Shown here in pieces: positions 1 through 9,453 of a DNA stretch of 64,000 nt (position 1 is its first letter; every line of letters begins with the position of its first letter). Position numbers and translations under genes: made by a program. The DNA is from Marinilabiliaceae bacterium UBA5488. GTDB taxonomy: Bacteria > Bacteroidota > Bacteroidia > Bacteroidales > Marinilabiliaceae. The DNA lies in assembly GCA_002427105.1 (NCBI GenBank), contig DIPM01000035.1, positions 67,247-131,246 on the forward strand, in the 5' to 3' direction. The notes under the pieces are model-generated. The model was not told the origin of the DNA. It did no database searches and saw only the letters and a program-made list of their open reading frames with translations.

Positions 1-3000
1 TGGCCCTTGCTATGGTTCAGCCAATGGAAAGATATTTGTTACGGTTAAAGGTGGCGAACTGCCTTACCAGTCGCTCACTCTGTCGGACGGCACAGGTACT
101 ATTAAGCAACTGACTGCGGTTAATAGTGCTATATTTGATAATCTGGCGCCGGGCGACTATACGGTGACGGTAATAGATGCTTTTGGCAATAATGTCTCCC
201 AGAATGTGCGCATCAATGAAGTGACTGCCCCCTTGGCAGTGACTGCAACCGTTACATCACAAGTCTATTGTCGGGGTGCTTCAAGCGGAGTGATTACTGC
301 CCGTGTGACGGGTGGCATACCTAATGCCAGTGCTCAGTATCGTTTGATTTTGGCTGGTGGGCCTGCAGGAACCTTCACAGAGACTCTTGTACCGGCGAAT
401 GTTGATCATACTTTCATCAATTTACCCAAAGGCACTTATAGCGTGCGGGTTATAGACGACAGCAATGTGCTGCGTGTGGGGCATGATGAAAATAATCTTC
501 AGGACTTGTTTGGAGATGAGGATTTCGATATTAGTGATGATTGTACGGCAGCACAAAGCGGTCTTATTATTCATCAACCCGAAGCTGTGGTTCATTTAAG
601 TGTTGAGCCGGGTAGCGAAGAGGTCTGCGCCGGTGTAGCGCCACGCCTGGTGGCTGCCACCAGTGGCTGGGATTTTGGCGATGGTGATTTGCGAATCACC
701 TTGAGCAATTCAGAAAGCTTTGTGATTACTGCTGCTTCTCAGGTGCTGACTTTGACCACGCTACCGGTTAATAATATTACCAACTATAGCATCATTAGCG
801 TGACCAGTGCTGCCGATGTGGCATGTTCCAAAGGTGAGGGTGCCGGACTGGCTGCGCTTATTAGGCATGAGCGCCCCACCGCTTCGCTGTCGGGAACGAC
901 CACTGTTTGCGCCGGTGAAACGGCTCGCGTGAATTTGCAACTGACCGGTGCGGCTCCCTGGCAGGTGAGTTACAGCGATGGTACTTCGACCTTCTGGATC
1001 AATGATATTACTACGCCGACTTATCAATTGGAGTTGAGTCCGGCAGCCAACACGACTTATACTTTATTGACTGTTGAAGATGCCAACTGTACGGGAACGG
1101 CAGCCGGAGAAGCGACAGTTACGGTTCCTGTTGTAAGTACGGTTGAGTTTGTGGGTGACGCCAGTCGCGATATTTGTGCCGGGGCTTCTGAGACACTCGA
1201 GGTGGCCTTTGATCCTGCTAGCAACGGTCCCTGGCAGCTAACTTACAGTGCACAGCCCTTGGTGGGTGGCTTGCCTTCCGGCACTCCTGTTGTGCGTACT
1301 GTAACGGTGGATGCGGCGATGTTTAATGCGGAAGGTAATTATGAAATCAGCGTTACTCCTGCACAGACGGTGCGTTACCGTCTGGAAGGAGTGGTTTCCG
1401 GCGGCTGTGCCGGTACGGTAGGTGGACTGCCCATTGATGTGCTGGTGGGACAGTTGCCCGCGCAACTCGGGGCCATTACCGGTCCGGTGGAAGTCTGTCA
1501 GGGTGCTACAGCGACCTTTAGCGTTGCTGCCTTGCCGGGCGTATCACATTATGTGTGGACCCTGCCTAATGGCGTAGAAGTATCAAGTGGAAACTCTTTA
1601 AGCACTACTTTTGCGACGGATGCCGTAAGCGGTCGCCTATCAGTTTATGCAGTAAACTCATGTGGTGTTGGACCATTGCAATACATGGATATTATTATGA
1701 ACCCGCTTCCGGATGCTTCCACGGCGGTGATCAGCGGACCCGAAGATATTTGTCAGGGAAGTAAAGGAGTGGTGTTTAGGGTTGAGGGTGTTAATTATGC
1801 AGATACTTATAATTGGGTTTTGCCGGTAGGTACAATTCTCAGTGGTCAGGGTACAGCCCAGATTGTTGTAGATTTCCCTGATGATATAGAGTTGTTTAAC
1901 GGCCTTGTAAGTGTTCAGGCAGTTAACAGCTGTGGTGATGCCTTGGATGAGGTGAGCAAGGCTTTTATGGTGCGACCGCTGCCTGTTCCCAATGCGGGAG
2001 TGGATCAGCTCAGCCTTTGTGGTTCTGATGTTACGCTGAATGCAACAGCATTGTCGGCTGCTGACTTGGCAGCCGGAGCTGTGGGCCGTTGGTTGGCGCT
2101 TCCTGTTGAAGGTTCTGCCGATCTTATTACTGATGTTACTAATCCCAATGTAACAGTGACAGGTCTTTCACGTGGCGATGTAAGATTCCGCTGGGTTGTA
2201 ACCAGCGAATATGGATGTGAAAGCTATGATGAAGTAACTGTACGCAATAATCAACTGGTGGTAAATGCCTCAGCAAGCAGCGCTTCTGTTTGTCACGGAA
2301 CTGTTGAATTAGTTGGCACTCCTCTTCCTTTTGCAGGGGTAAGCGGACAATGGACTGCGGTACATCCTGTCGGTTCATCAGCTTATTTTAGCAATGCAGC
2401 TTCAGCCAATGTTTTGGTATCTGATATGCCTGTAGGCGAAAACAGATTCAGATGGACACTAACTCAGAATGGATGTGAGAGTTACGCTGAGGTGATTGTT
2501 ATAAATAGTCAGGCCGACGAGGCTGTAATTCAGGGACCCCAAGTAATTCCCAATTGCGGAGAGGACATAACAATTCAGGCAGTGGCACCCCGCGCCGGAT
2601 GGGGCAGTGGTCTGTGGTCGGTTATTAGCGGTTATGCGCATATAGTATCTGCAACAAGTCCCACTACTCAAGTTAGGAATATAGCTCAGGGAGATGTGGT
2701 CCTTGAGTGGAGAGTTAGCAATGGCCATTGTAGTGATGCAGCCACAGTAACTATTCGGAATAACAAACTGACAGTTGATGCGGGGCCTGATCAGGAACTT
2801 TGCTCTTCAAATACGCAGATGGCAGCTTCTGCTGTGCCTGCCGGGGCCAGCGGCTCATGGCATGTGATCAGCGGCTTTGCAGGTTTCGCCGATGGCAGCA
2901 GTCCTACTACCACGGTGAGCAATGTAGCCCGTGGAAGAAATGAACTTGAATGGAGGATTAATAATAATGGTTGTATAAGTAGCGACTTTGTAGTTATTAA

Positions 3001-6000
3001 CAATAATATGGCTACTGTGGCTACGGTTGGGGGTGCTCAAGTAGCTTGCGATTTGCCTGTAATTCTTAGCGGTAATGCCGTAGATGCTACTTTCGCGGAG
3101 ATTGGATATTGGAGTGTGGTGAAAGGCGCAGGCAGCTTTGTTGACGCCAACGACCCTAATTCTGAGGTTCAGGGAATGGATTTCGGCGAGAATATCTATC
3201 GCTGGACTATCAATAACAACAATAAGTGCAGTACTTATGCCGACCTAAGTGTTATCAACCGCAAGGTTGAAGTGGATGCCGGCAAGGACGAAGTAGTCTG
3301 TAATAATATTGTTACAGTTAGGGGTTCGCTCGTACCGGCAGGTGCAACAGGTCAGTGGCGAGCTGTTTCGGGAGGCCCTGGATCCGTAATCGTAGCTGAT
3401 CCGACGAAGCCTCATATAGCTCAGGTAAGCCTTGGCCAGGGCTCAAACAGGCTGGTATGGAGCATTAACAATCAGGGATGCTATTCGGAGGATGAAGTTG
3501 TGATTGTTAACAGCCGGCCTTATCCTGTTGACGGCGGAGACCCCGTCAGATATGTAACATCGCCCGAGGTGTATATGAATGCTGTTCCTGTAGGAAGCGG
3601 TATGGCAGGCATGTGGATGTTAATTTCCGGCAACGGGACTATAGGCAATCCTGATGATCCGGGTACTTTGATTACTGATTTGGGAAGGGGCGAGAATTTG
3701 TTCCATTGGATAGTAACTAATGGCAACTGTTCTGCATTTGATCAGGTGCTAATTGTCAACGGTGATGTTGTTGACGCTGAGGCCGGTCGTCCGCAAACGC
3801 TCTGTGGAAACTTTACTACCCTTGAGGCTAATGATCCGCAAGGAGCTATTGGGCAATGGAGTGTTATATCCGGAACTGCCAGATTTGAAAATCCAAGCGA
3901 TCCTAAAACGCGTGTTTTTGATTTGTCTCCCGATGACAATGTTCTTAGGTGGACTATACGTTACGGAAGCAGTGAACATTCAAGTTCCAGTTCCGATGAT
4001 GTTACCATAACCAACAACCAGCCCGACCAGGCAATGGCCGGAAATGATGTTGTATTCTGTAATGATGAGTACCAGCTTAGGGGCAATGCTCCTCGTACTG
4101 TTCCTTATTTTATGGGAACGCCGAAGTGGACAATAATCTCCGGAGGAGGAGAAATCGAGGATGAGGGGCTTCCGACCAGCTGGGTTCGTAACCTTGCTCA
4201 GGGTGAGAATATCCTGGTTTATTCAATAACTAAGGATAAATGTGAGCGCACCGACACTGTTTCGATTATTAATGGCTTGCCATCTGAGCCCTACGCAGGT
4301 GAAGATGATGCCGTGTGTGATGATAATTATCTTCTAAATCCTTCAACACCGGTGCACGGAACGGCGCGATGGCGGCCGGGATCAACAGGAGGTGCCCAGT
4401 TCGACGGTAATTTAGTGTACGGATTGGCGCAGGGCGCCAATGAGCTGATCTATGAGATCTATACCGAATGGTGTTCATTGGAGGATGTTGTTGTTATTAC
4501 GAATAATAAGCCGTCGCAATCGTTTGCAGGGCATAACCGCGACGTGTGTGATGCTACATACACGATGGGCGCCACGGCTCCGTTATATGGTACCGGCAGC
4601 TGGAGTCTTGTTGCCGGTTCAGGCACTATAGATCCTGCAGATATCAATAATCCTAATGCTGTAGTCAGCGGCTTAGGAAGCGGCTCTAACCGTTTCCGCT
4701 GGACGGTTGACAACAAGGGTTGTACCAGTTCTTCAGAAGTTGAGATTAGGTACAACTTCATTGAAGCTGATGCCGGGGATGATAATACAATTTGTGAAGA
4801 TTTTACCCAACTAAGGGGCAGCAACCCTATGGTAGGTACAGGCACATGGGGAATTAAGGGAGGTTCGGGCTCAGCTGTATTTGAAGACCCTAATGATCCT
4901 TTGACAAAGGTAAGCGGTCTCGATCGTGGAGAGAATGTACTTACCTGGACAGTAAGTAACGTTAACTGTACCCATGTTGATGAGGTCGTGATTACCAATA
5001 ATATGCCAAGCATAGCCGATGCCGGAGCTGATCAGGCTCTCTGCGAGCCGACAAGTGTTCTTCAGGGTAGTGAAGATGTTGTAGGGCAGGGAAGGTGGAC
5101 CATAAGAAGCGGTTCAGCCACTTTTACTTCAACAACTCATGCGGATCCTTACGAAGATCCTTCTGCACAGGTCAGCGGTCTGACTTTCGGGGATAATATT
5201 CTGCGTTGGACTATTACAAATGAGGGCTGCGTTAGTTTTGATGATGTGGTACTTCAGTACAATAAAGTTATCGCGAATGCCGGTGTGGATCGTAGCGAAT
5301 GTGCGGATGAAGTAACTCTGTCTGCCGTTAATCCAACACCAGGAACCGGAATGTGGTCTATCCCGGGTGGCCAGGGTTCTGCGCAGTTTGTTTCGCCCGG
5401 TCTTGCAACTACACGCGTTACCAACCTGGGTAGAGGAAGCAACACTTTGCGTTGGACAGTTAGCTACAGAGGCTGTCAGAGCTATGATGATGTTATTGTA
5501 AATAATAATCTTCCAAGTACTCCTTATGCCGGTAATGAGCAGTCAATTTGCAGTGACAGTTACGTGATGGATGCTTCAGCGCCTACTCTAGGCTCAAGCG
5601 GAAGGTGGACAGTGATTACCGGTTCAGCGGTTTTTGAGGATGAAACTTTATACAATACTCCTGTTTCCGGTCTGGCAAACGCTGATAATATCTTTGTGTG
5701 GACCACGCAGCGGGTAGAAGGATGTACCCTTGAAGATCAGGTTATAATTCGAAATCACTCAGTTTCTGAGCCAAATGCCGGAACCAGCTATGAAGAAGTT
5801 TGCTCCTCAACTTTTAGTTTAAAAGCAGCAACTCCAGATTACGGAACGGGAATATGGAGCTTTGTTCAGGGTGGAGGTAATATTTCTGATGTTAATAATC
5901 CACGGGCTACTATTTCCACCTTGGGACGAGGAACCAATATTTTGCGCTGGACAATCAGTCAGGGCTCATGTGTTAAGACTTCCGATGTTACCATAGTTAA

Positions 6001-7540
6001 TAATAGTCCTACACGTCCAAATGCAGGGCCTAATATTGAGGATTGCAAAGACGAGCAGACCCTGGACGCCAATGTCCCGATGTATTATGATGATGCATAC
6101 TGGGAAAGGATTAGTGGCTATGGTGATATTTCAGATGTTAACGATCCTAAGTCTTCGGTGAGCAATCTTGGATTTGGTGCAAATGAGTTTCAGTGGACTA
6201 TTACCAAGGGCGAGTGTAGCCTGAGTGACAGAGTGGTTATATTTAATAAAATACCTGATAAGGCTTTTGCCGGTTCAGACCAGCCTGCTGTTTGTGAGAA
6301 TTATACAGTGCTTAATGCTAACGATCCGGAGACAGGCCTGGGTAAATGGACTGTTATTAAGGGCTCAGGTACTTTTGATGATGAAACTCTTTATAATACG
6401 ATAGTAAGGAATGTAGGCTTCGGTGAAAATATTTATCGCTGGGAGGTAGCCTATGGTGAATGTGGCACCTTTGATGAGGTGGCTGTAATAAGTAATAAAA
6501 CAGAGGCCTATGCCGGAGAGAACCAGGTAGTATATACTCCTGAAGCTATTCTTAATGCTAATAATGCCGGAGAGCTTGACTCCCGCTGGATAATTGTTGG
6601 TACCAGTACAGCTGCACTTGCAGATGCAAACTTCTTCAATACTTCAGTTAGTAATCTGAATGAGGGAATTAACACCTTCCGTTGGGAGATTAATGTTAAT
6701 GGTTGTATCACCTATGATTTGGTTAGCATTGATTACCGACCTGTACCTGACGCCGGTTTTATCACCGATGTTGATGCAGGATGTTATCCGTTGAGGGTTC
6801 TGTTTACAAACTATTCTGTGGGAGGTTCCGTATATATGTGGGACTTTGGTGATGGAAGCACCTCAGGCGACCGTAACCCTGTTCATACCTATACAGAGCC
6901 CGGAACTTACAATGTGAAGCTTGTGGCTCCCGGTCCTGATGGTAATGATGGCGTATTTAATAAGACGATAGAAGTGTTTGAACATCCTGTTGCAGATTTT
7001 ACTGTCAATCCTCAGATTGTTTATATACCAGGCGATAATGCCCGTTTCTATGATCTTTCTACGGACGCTGTTTCCTGGCTTTGGGATTTTGGAGATGGTA
7101 CGAGCTCAAATGAGCGTAATCCATCCTACCAGTATTCAGAGGAAGGGGTATATGATGTTACCCTGATTGTCAGCAATAGCAATGGATGTTCAGATACCCT
7201 TACTGTGGAAGAGGTGATTACAGCCGAGGCTCAGGGGTACCTGGTTTTCCCCAACGCCTTTAAACCCCGACCCGGAGGCGCTTCCGGACCTGGTGTTGAT
7301 CCATCGTCTGAGTATGTTGTAGTGTTTAAGCCTGCCTTCTCGGATGTGGATGAGTTTACACTTGAAATATTTAATCGCTGGGGTCAAAGGATTTTCAAGA
7401 CCAATGATATAAATACCGGATGGGACGGAATGTACGAAGGTCAGATGGCTCCACAGGCAGTTTACGTTTATCTTGCCACCGGGAAGTATGTTAACGGCCG
7501 TGAATTCAGGAAAACAGGAAGTGTTCTTTTAGTCCGATAG
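1..7540 (+). CDS. Giant SprB-like surface adhesin, T9SS substrate (5' truncated)
   Basis: The frame is open from the first base, so the true start lies upstream; at least 2512 residues are visible. The N-terminal third (to about base 1980) holds SprB-like and Ig/PKD-like segments. Bases 1988-6748 encode 19 tandem repeats of about 83 residues, most with one Cys near the start and one near the end, motifs such as RWTI and a closing NN. Two PKD domains follow (WDFGDGS, WDFGDGT, about bases 6749-7220). The end (about 7225-7540) matches the gliding-motility-associated C-terminal (type B) T9SS sorting domain: VFPNAF, FNRWGQ, GWDG, VYVY. The protein is therefore expected to be secreted by T9SS and displayed on the cell surface as an adhesin. 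A PorP/SprF gene follows after 18 bp, the usual sprB-sprF arrangement. The ligand cannot be read from sequence. Confidence 0.93.
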   Translation, partial: GPCYGSANGKIFVTVKGGELPYQSLTLSDGTGTIKQLTAVNSAIFDNLAPGDYTVTVIDAFGNNVSQNVRINEVTAPLAVTATVTSQVYCRGASSGVITARVTGGIPNASAQYRLILAGGPAGTFTETLVPANVDHTFINLPKGTYSVRVIDDSNVLRVGHDENNLQDLFGDEDFDISDDCTAAQSGLIIHQPEAVVHLSVEPGSEEVCAGVAPRLVAATSGWDFGDGDLRITLSNSESFVITAASQVLTLTTLPVNNITNYSIISVTSAADVACSKGEGAGLAALIRHERPTASLSGTTTVCAGETARVNLQLTGAAPWQVSYSDGTSTFWINDITTPTYQLELSPAANTTYTLLTVEDANCTGTAAGEATVTVPVVSTVEFVGDASRDICAGASETLEVAFDPASNGPWQLTYSAQPLVGGLPSGTPVVRTVTVDAAMFNAEGNYEISVTPAQTVRYRLEGVVSGGCAGTVGGLPIDVLVGQLPAQLGAITGPVEVCQGATATFSVAALPGVSHYVWTLPNGVEVSSGNSLSTTFATDAVSGRLSVYAVNSCGVGPLQYMDIIMNPLPDASTAVISGPEDICQGSKGVVFRVEGVNYADTYNWVLPVGTILSGQGTAQIVVDFPDDIELFNGLVSVQAVNSCGDALDEVSKAFMVRPLPVPNAGVDQLSLCGSDVTLNATALSAADLAAGAVGRWLALPVEGSADLITDVTNPNVTVTGLSRGDVRFRWVVTSEYGCESYDEVTVRNNQLVVNASASSASVCHGTVELVGTPLPFAGVSGQWTAVHPVGSSAYFSNAASANVLVSDMPVGENRFRWTLTQNGCESYAEVIVINSQADEAVIQGPQVIPNCGEDITIQAVAPRAGWGSGLWSVISGYAHIVSATSPTTQVRNIAQGDVVLEWRVSNGHCSDAATVTIRNNKLTVDAGPDQELCSSNTQMAASAVPAGASGSWHVISGFAGFADGSSPTTTVSNVARGRNELEWRINNNGCISSDFVVINNNMATVATVGGAQVACDLPVILSGNAVDATFAEIGYWSVVKGAGSFVDANDPNSEVQGMDFGENIYRWTINNNNKCSTYADLSVINRKVEVDAGKDEVVCNNIVTVRGSLVPAGATGQWRAVSGGPGSVIVADPTKPHIAQVSLGQGSNRLVWSINNQGCYSEDEVVIVNSRPYPVDGGDPVRYVTSPEVYMNAVPVGSGMAGMWMLISGNGTIGNPDDPGTLITDLGRGENLFHWIVTNGNCSAFDQVLIVNGDVVDAEAGRPQTLCGNFTTLEANDPQGAIGQWSVISGTARFENPSDPKTRVFDLSPDDNVLRWTIRYGSSEHSSSSSDDVTITNNQPDQAMAGNDVVFCNDEYQLRGNAPRTVPYFMGTPKWTIISGGGEIEDEGLPTSWVRNLAQGENILVYSITKDKCERTDTVSIINGLPSEPYAGEDDAVCDDNYLLNPSTPVHGTARWRPGSTGGAQFDGNLVYGLAQGANELIYEIYTEWCSLEDVVVITNNKPSQSFAGHNRDVCDATYTMGATAPLYGTGSWSLVAGSGTIDPADINNPNAVVSGLGSGSNRFRWTVDNKGCTSSSEVEIRYNFIEADAGDDNTICEDFTQLRGSNPMVGTGTWGIKGGSGSAVFEDPNDPLTKVSGLDRGENVLTWTVSNVNCTHVDEVVITNNMPSIADAGADQALCEPTSVLQGSEDVVGQGRWTIRSGSATFTSTTHADPYEDPSAQVSGLTFGDNILRWTITNEGCVSFDDVVLQYNKVIANAGVDRSECADEVTLSAVNPTPGTGMWSIPGGQGSAQFVSPGLATTRVTNLGRGSNTLRWTVSYRGCQSYDDVIVNNNLPSTPYAGNEQSICSDSYVMDASAPTLGSSGRWTVITGSAVFEDETLYNTPVSGLANADNIFVWTTQRVEGCTLEDQVIIRNHSVSEPNAGTSYEEVCSSTFSLKAATPDYGTGIWSFVQGGGNISDVNNPRATISTLGRGTNILRWTISQGSCVKTSDVTIVNNSPTRPNAGPNIEDCKDEQTLDANVPMYYDDAYWERISGYGDISDVNDPKSSVSNLGFGANEFQWTITKGECSLSDRVVIFNKIPDKAFAGSDQPAVCENYTVLNANDPETGLGKWTVIKGSGTFDDETLYNTIVRNVGFGENIYRWEVAYGECGTFDEVAVISNKTEAYAGENQVVYTPEAILNANNAGELDSRWIIVGTSTAALADANFFNTSVSNLNEGINTFRWEINVNGCITYDLVSIDYRPVPDAGFITDVDAGCYPLRVLFTNYSVGGSVYMWDFGDGSTSGDRNPVHTYTEPGTYNVKLVAPGPDGNDGVFNKTIEVFEHPVADFTVNPQIVYIPGDNARFYDLSTDAVSWLWDFGDGTSSNERNPSYQYSEEGVYDVTLIVSNSNGCSDTLTVEEVITAEAQGYLVFPNAFKPRPGGASGPGVDPSSEYVVVFKPAFSDVDEFTLEIFNRWGQRIFKTNDINTGWDGMYEGQMAPQAVYVYLATGKYVNGREFRKTGSVLLVR
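1988..6748 (+). repeat. 19 tandem protein repeats of about 83 residues in the adhesin
   Basis: Each unit starts with a (D/P/A)AG-like turn, then Cys, then an xGxW(S/T) strand, a V(S/R)xLxxGxN turn, RWT(I/V), GC, and ends in VxIxNN. Units average about 250 bp. The repeats are diverged from each other at DNA level, so they are old. One Cys pair per unit suggests one disulfide per domain. Exceptions: unit 7 (from base 3527) and unit 19 (from base 6506) lack the first Cys, and unit 8 (from base 3776) lacks the second, replaced by a Ser-rich stretch. Confidence 0.9.
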
Positions 7541-7558
7541 GATAATTCTGGTTATAGA

Positions 7559-8641
7559 ATGATGAAGATGTTTAGAATAAGAAATATAAGCAGTATTAGT
7601 AATCCGACCTTTATTGTGTTGGCTCTCTTTCTTTTGATTAATCAAAAGTCAGGGGCTCAGGATGTGTCTTTTTCCCAGGTTTACTCATCTCCCCTCTATT
7701 TAAGTCCGTCCTTTGCCGGATTTACCAGCGGAGGGAGGGTGGCTTTGAATTACAGGGATCAATGGCCCGGCATAAGTAACACATTCAGGACCTTTGCTGC
7801 CTCTTATGATGAGTATTTCGGCAATTATAACAGTGGGCTGGGCTTGTTGTTTCTGCGCGACGACCAGGGAGGGGGCCAGCTGGTAACCCAGAATCTTGGC
7901 ATTGTCTATGCCTACGAGCTGGCTGTTACTGAGAATATCTTTGTGCGTCCCGGGCTTCAGTTTAAGTATGCCGAGCGAAAGATTGACCCTTCGCGCCTGT
8001 CGCAGGTAGGCCCTGATGGCGAAGTCTTCCCCTGGATAAATGCCGAGTTCCCGATAGAGCAATATCATAAGCTTGATGCCACGGCATCAGCAATGGTTTA
8101 TAATGATTACTTCTGGTTGGGTGCTACCTTCGATCATTTGGTAAAAAATGATATTGGCTTTACTGATGTTGAATCAGACATACCTATGAAGACTGTGGTT
8201 TTTGGCGGAGCTAAGTGGGTTTACCAGAAGCCAAGCCGTTTTCGGGATGAGCAAAGTGCAACTTTGGCGTTTATGTACAGGCGGCAACTGGATTTTCAGC
8301 AATTGGACATTGGAGCATATTGGTACGCTAATCCTATCGAGGTAGGTATTTGGTACAGAGGCATTCCCGGGGTTAGCAGTGAGTCCTTGGTTAATAATGA
8401 TGCCATTATCTTTAGTTTAGGAATAAATATTGGTCCTGTTCACTTTGCTTACAGCTATGATTTGACTATCTCGGGTTTGGCAGGATATAGCGGCGGCAGC
8501 AATGAGTTTTCTCTTATTTATCGTTTTAACAGAGGCCCTGTTGTTAACATTCCGCGTGGTCCTATTCCTTGCAGCGAGCCGGGGACCGGCATGGGAGAGA
8601 AGGGCTCGAACTACAGGCCTCAGCGGCGCACACTTTTTTGA
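7559..8641 (+). CDS. PorP/SprF family type IX secretion membrane protein
   Basis: 360 residues. The N-terminus has a hydrophobic signal-like segment (ALFLLINQKSGAQ), and the mature start DVSFSQVYSSPLYLSPSFAG is typical of PorP/SprF proteins. These are outer-membrane beta-barrels related to FadL/PorV that partner specific T9SS adhesins; SprF is needed for SprB surface display in Flavobacterium. The gene begins 18 bp after the adhesin stop, so the two are probably co-transcribed and this barrel probably serves that adhesin. ATG codons at 7559, 7562 and 7568 are all possible starts. The family call is firm; the specific partner is inferred from context. Confidence 0.92.
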   Translation: MMKMFRIRNISSISNPTFIVLALFLLINQKSGAQDVSFSQVYSSPLYLSPSFAGFTSGGRVALNYRDQWPGISNTFRTFAASYDEYFGNYNSGLGLLFLRDDQGGGQLVTQNLGIVYAYELAVTENIFVRPGLQFKYAERKIDPSRLSQVGPDGEVFPWINAEFPIEQYHKLDATASAMVYNDYFWLGATFDHLVKNDIGFTDVESDIPMKTVVFGGAKWVYQKPSRFRDEQSATLAFMYRRQLDFQQLDIGAYWYANPIEVGIWYRGIPGVSSESLVNNDAIIFSLGINIGPVHFAYSYDLTISGLAGYSGGSNEFSLIYRFNRGPVVNIPRGPIPCSEPGTGMGEKGSNYRPQRRTLF

Positions 8642-8691
8642 ACATTATTAAAAATTAGGGCTAAAACGTTTTTAAATGTTTGTTATAAGGT

Positions 8692-8699
8692 TATATTTG
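8692..8699 (+). promoter_or_regulatory. Promoter -7 element for the OmpH-like gene
   Basis: TATATTTG matches the Bacteroidota consensus TAnnTTTG exactly and lies about 49 bp before the start codon. No convincing -33 TTTG was found at 19-21 bp upstream. Confidence 0.55.
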
Positions 8700-8747
8700 T
8701 GGTCATTAATAACTATGCTTAAGGACACATATATCGAATAAAAGTGT

Positions 8748-9350
8748 ATGAAAAACGTATCATTAGCAATCAATGCAGTTCTCGCTTTAGCTGTTGCAGC
8801 TCTATTTGTAATTGTTTTGAGCGACAAGAAAAAGACTTCCGGAGTTAGTTCTGAAGGTGAAGAGGGTTTTATTGCCGATAGCGGTGTGGTTTACATTAAT
8901 ACCGACTCGCTAATAATAAAGTATGAGTTTGCCCGTCAATTAAGTGAAGAACTGATTAAGAAGGAAGAATCTTCTCGTACAGATTTTAACGAACGTGCCA
9001 GAGTATTTGAGCAGGACATGGTTGAGTTTCAGAGAAAAATTCAAAATAATGGTTTCCTGTCTCTTGATCGTGCTCAAAGCGAAGAGCGTCGTTTGCGCGG
9101 TAAGGAACAAGAATTACAAGAGCTTAACGCTCGTTTGTCGAATGACCTTATGATGCAACAGAATCGTATGAATCAGCAGTTGCGCGACACCATTGCTAAT
9201 TTCCTTGTTGGATATAGCAAAGAGAAAGCATATCGCATGGTTTTGAGTAACACCATGGGTGATAACCTTCTGTATGCTCATCCTTCTTTGGACGTAACTG
9301 ATGAGGTGGTAGCTATCTTGAATGAGCGCTTCGCGGCGGCAAATAAATAG
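8748..9350 (+). CDS. OmpH/Skp-like periplasmic chaperone family protein
   Basis: 200 residues. A single N-terminal hydrophobic segment (about residues 5-24) is followed by VVYINTDSLI and then a long charged, Gln/Glu-rich coiled-coil region (about 60-150) and a short C-terminal domain. This is the OmpH/Skp layout: a trimeric chaperone whose helical arms hold unfolded outer-membrane proteins in the periplasm. The N-terminal segment has no obvious cleavage site, so the protein may stay membrane-anchored. The gene has its own promoter and a strong terminator, so it is probably monocistronic. Confidence 0.85.
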   Translation: MKNVSLAINAVLALAVAALFVIVLSDKKKTSGVSSEGEEGFIADSGVVYINTDSLIIKYEFARQLSEELIKKEESSRTDFNERARVFEQDMVEFQRKIQNNGFLSLDRAQSEERRLRGKEQELQELNARLSNDLMMQQNRMNQQLRDTIANFLVGYSKEKAYRMVLSNTMGDNLLYAHPSLDVTDEVVAILNERFAAANK

Positions 9351-9375
9351 AGCCGGGTCGCGATTTATAATATTT

Positions 9376-9404
9376 AAAGCTGTCTGTAAAGGCAGCTTTT
9401 TTTT
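9376..9404 (+). terminator. Rho-independent terminator after the OmpH-like gene
   Basis: A 9-bp stem (AAAGCTGTC with GGCAGCTTT, one G-U pair) closes a 6-nt loop and is followed by eight T. Confidence 0.88.
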
Positions 9405-9453
9405 AATATATAGGATTCCAGACCGGGTCTGACAATTACAAAAGCATCAAATA

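Noticed and set aside
4459..5013. 184-codon open frame on the minus strand inside the adhesin
   Set aside because: Antisense to well-supported adhesin repeats, no family features; the length reflects the base composition of the repeats.
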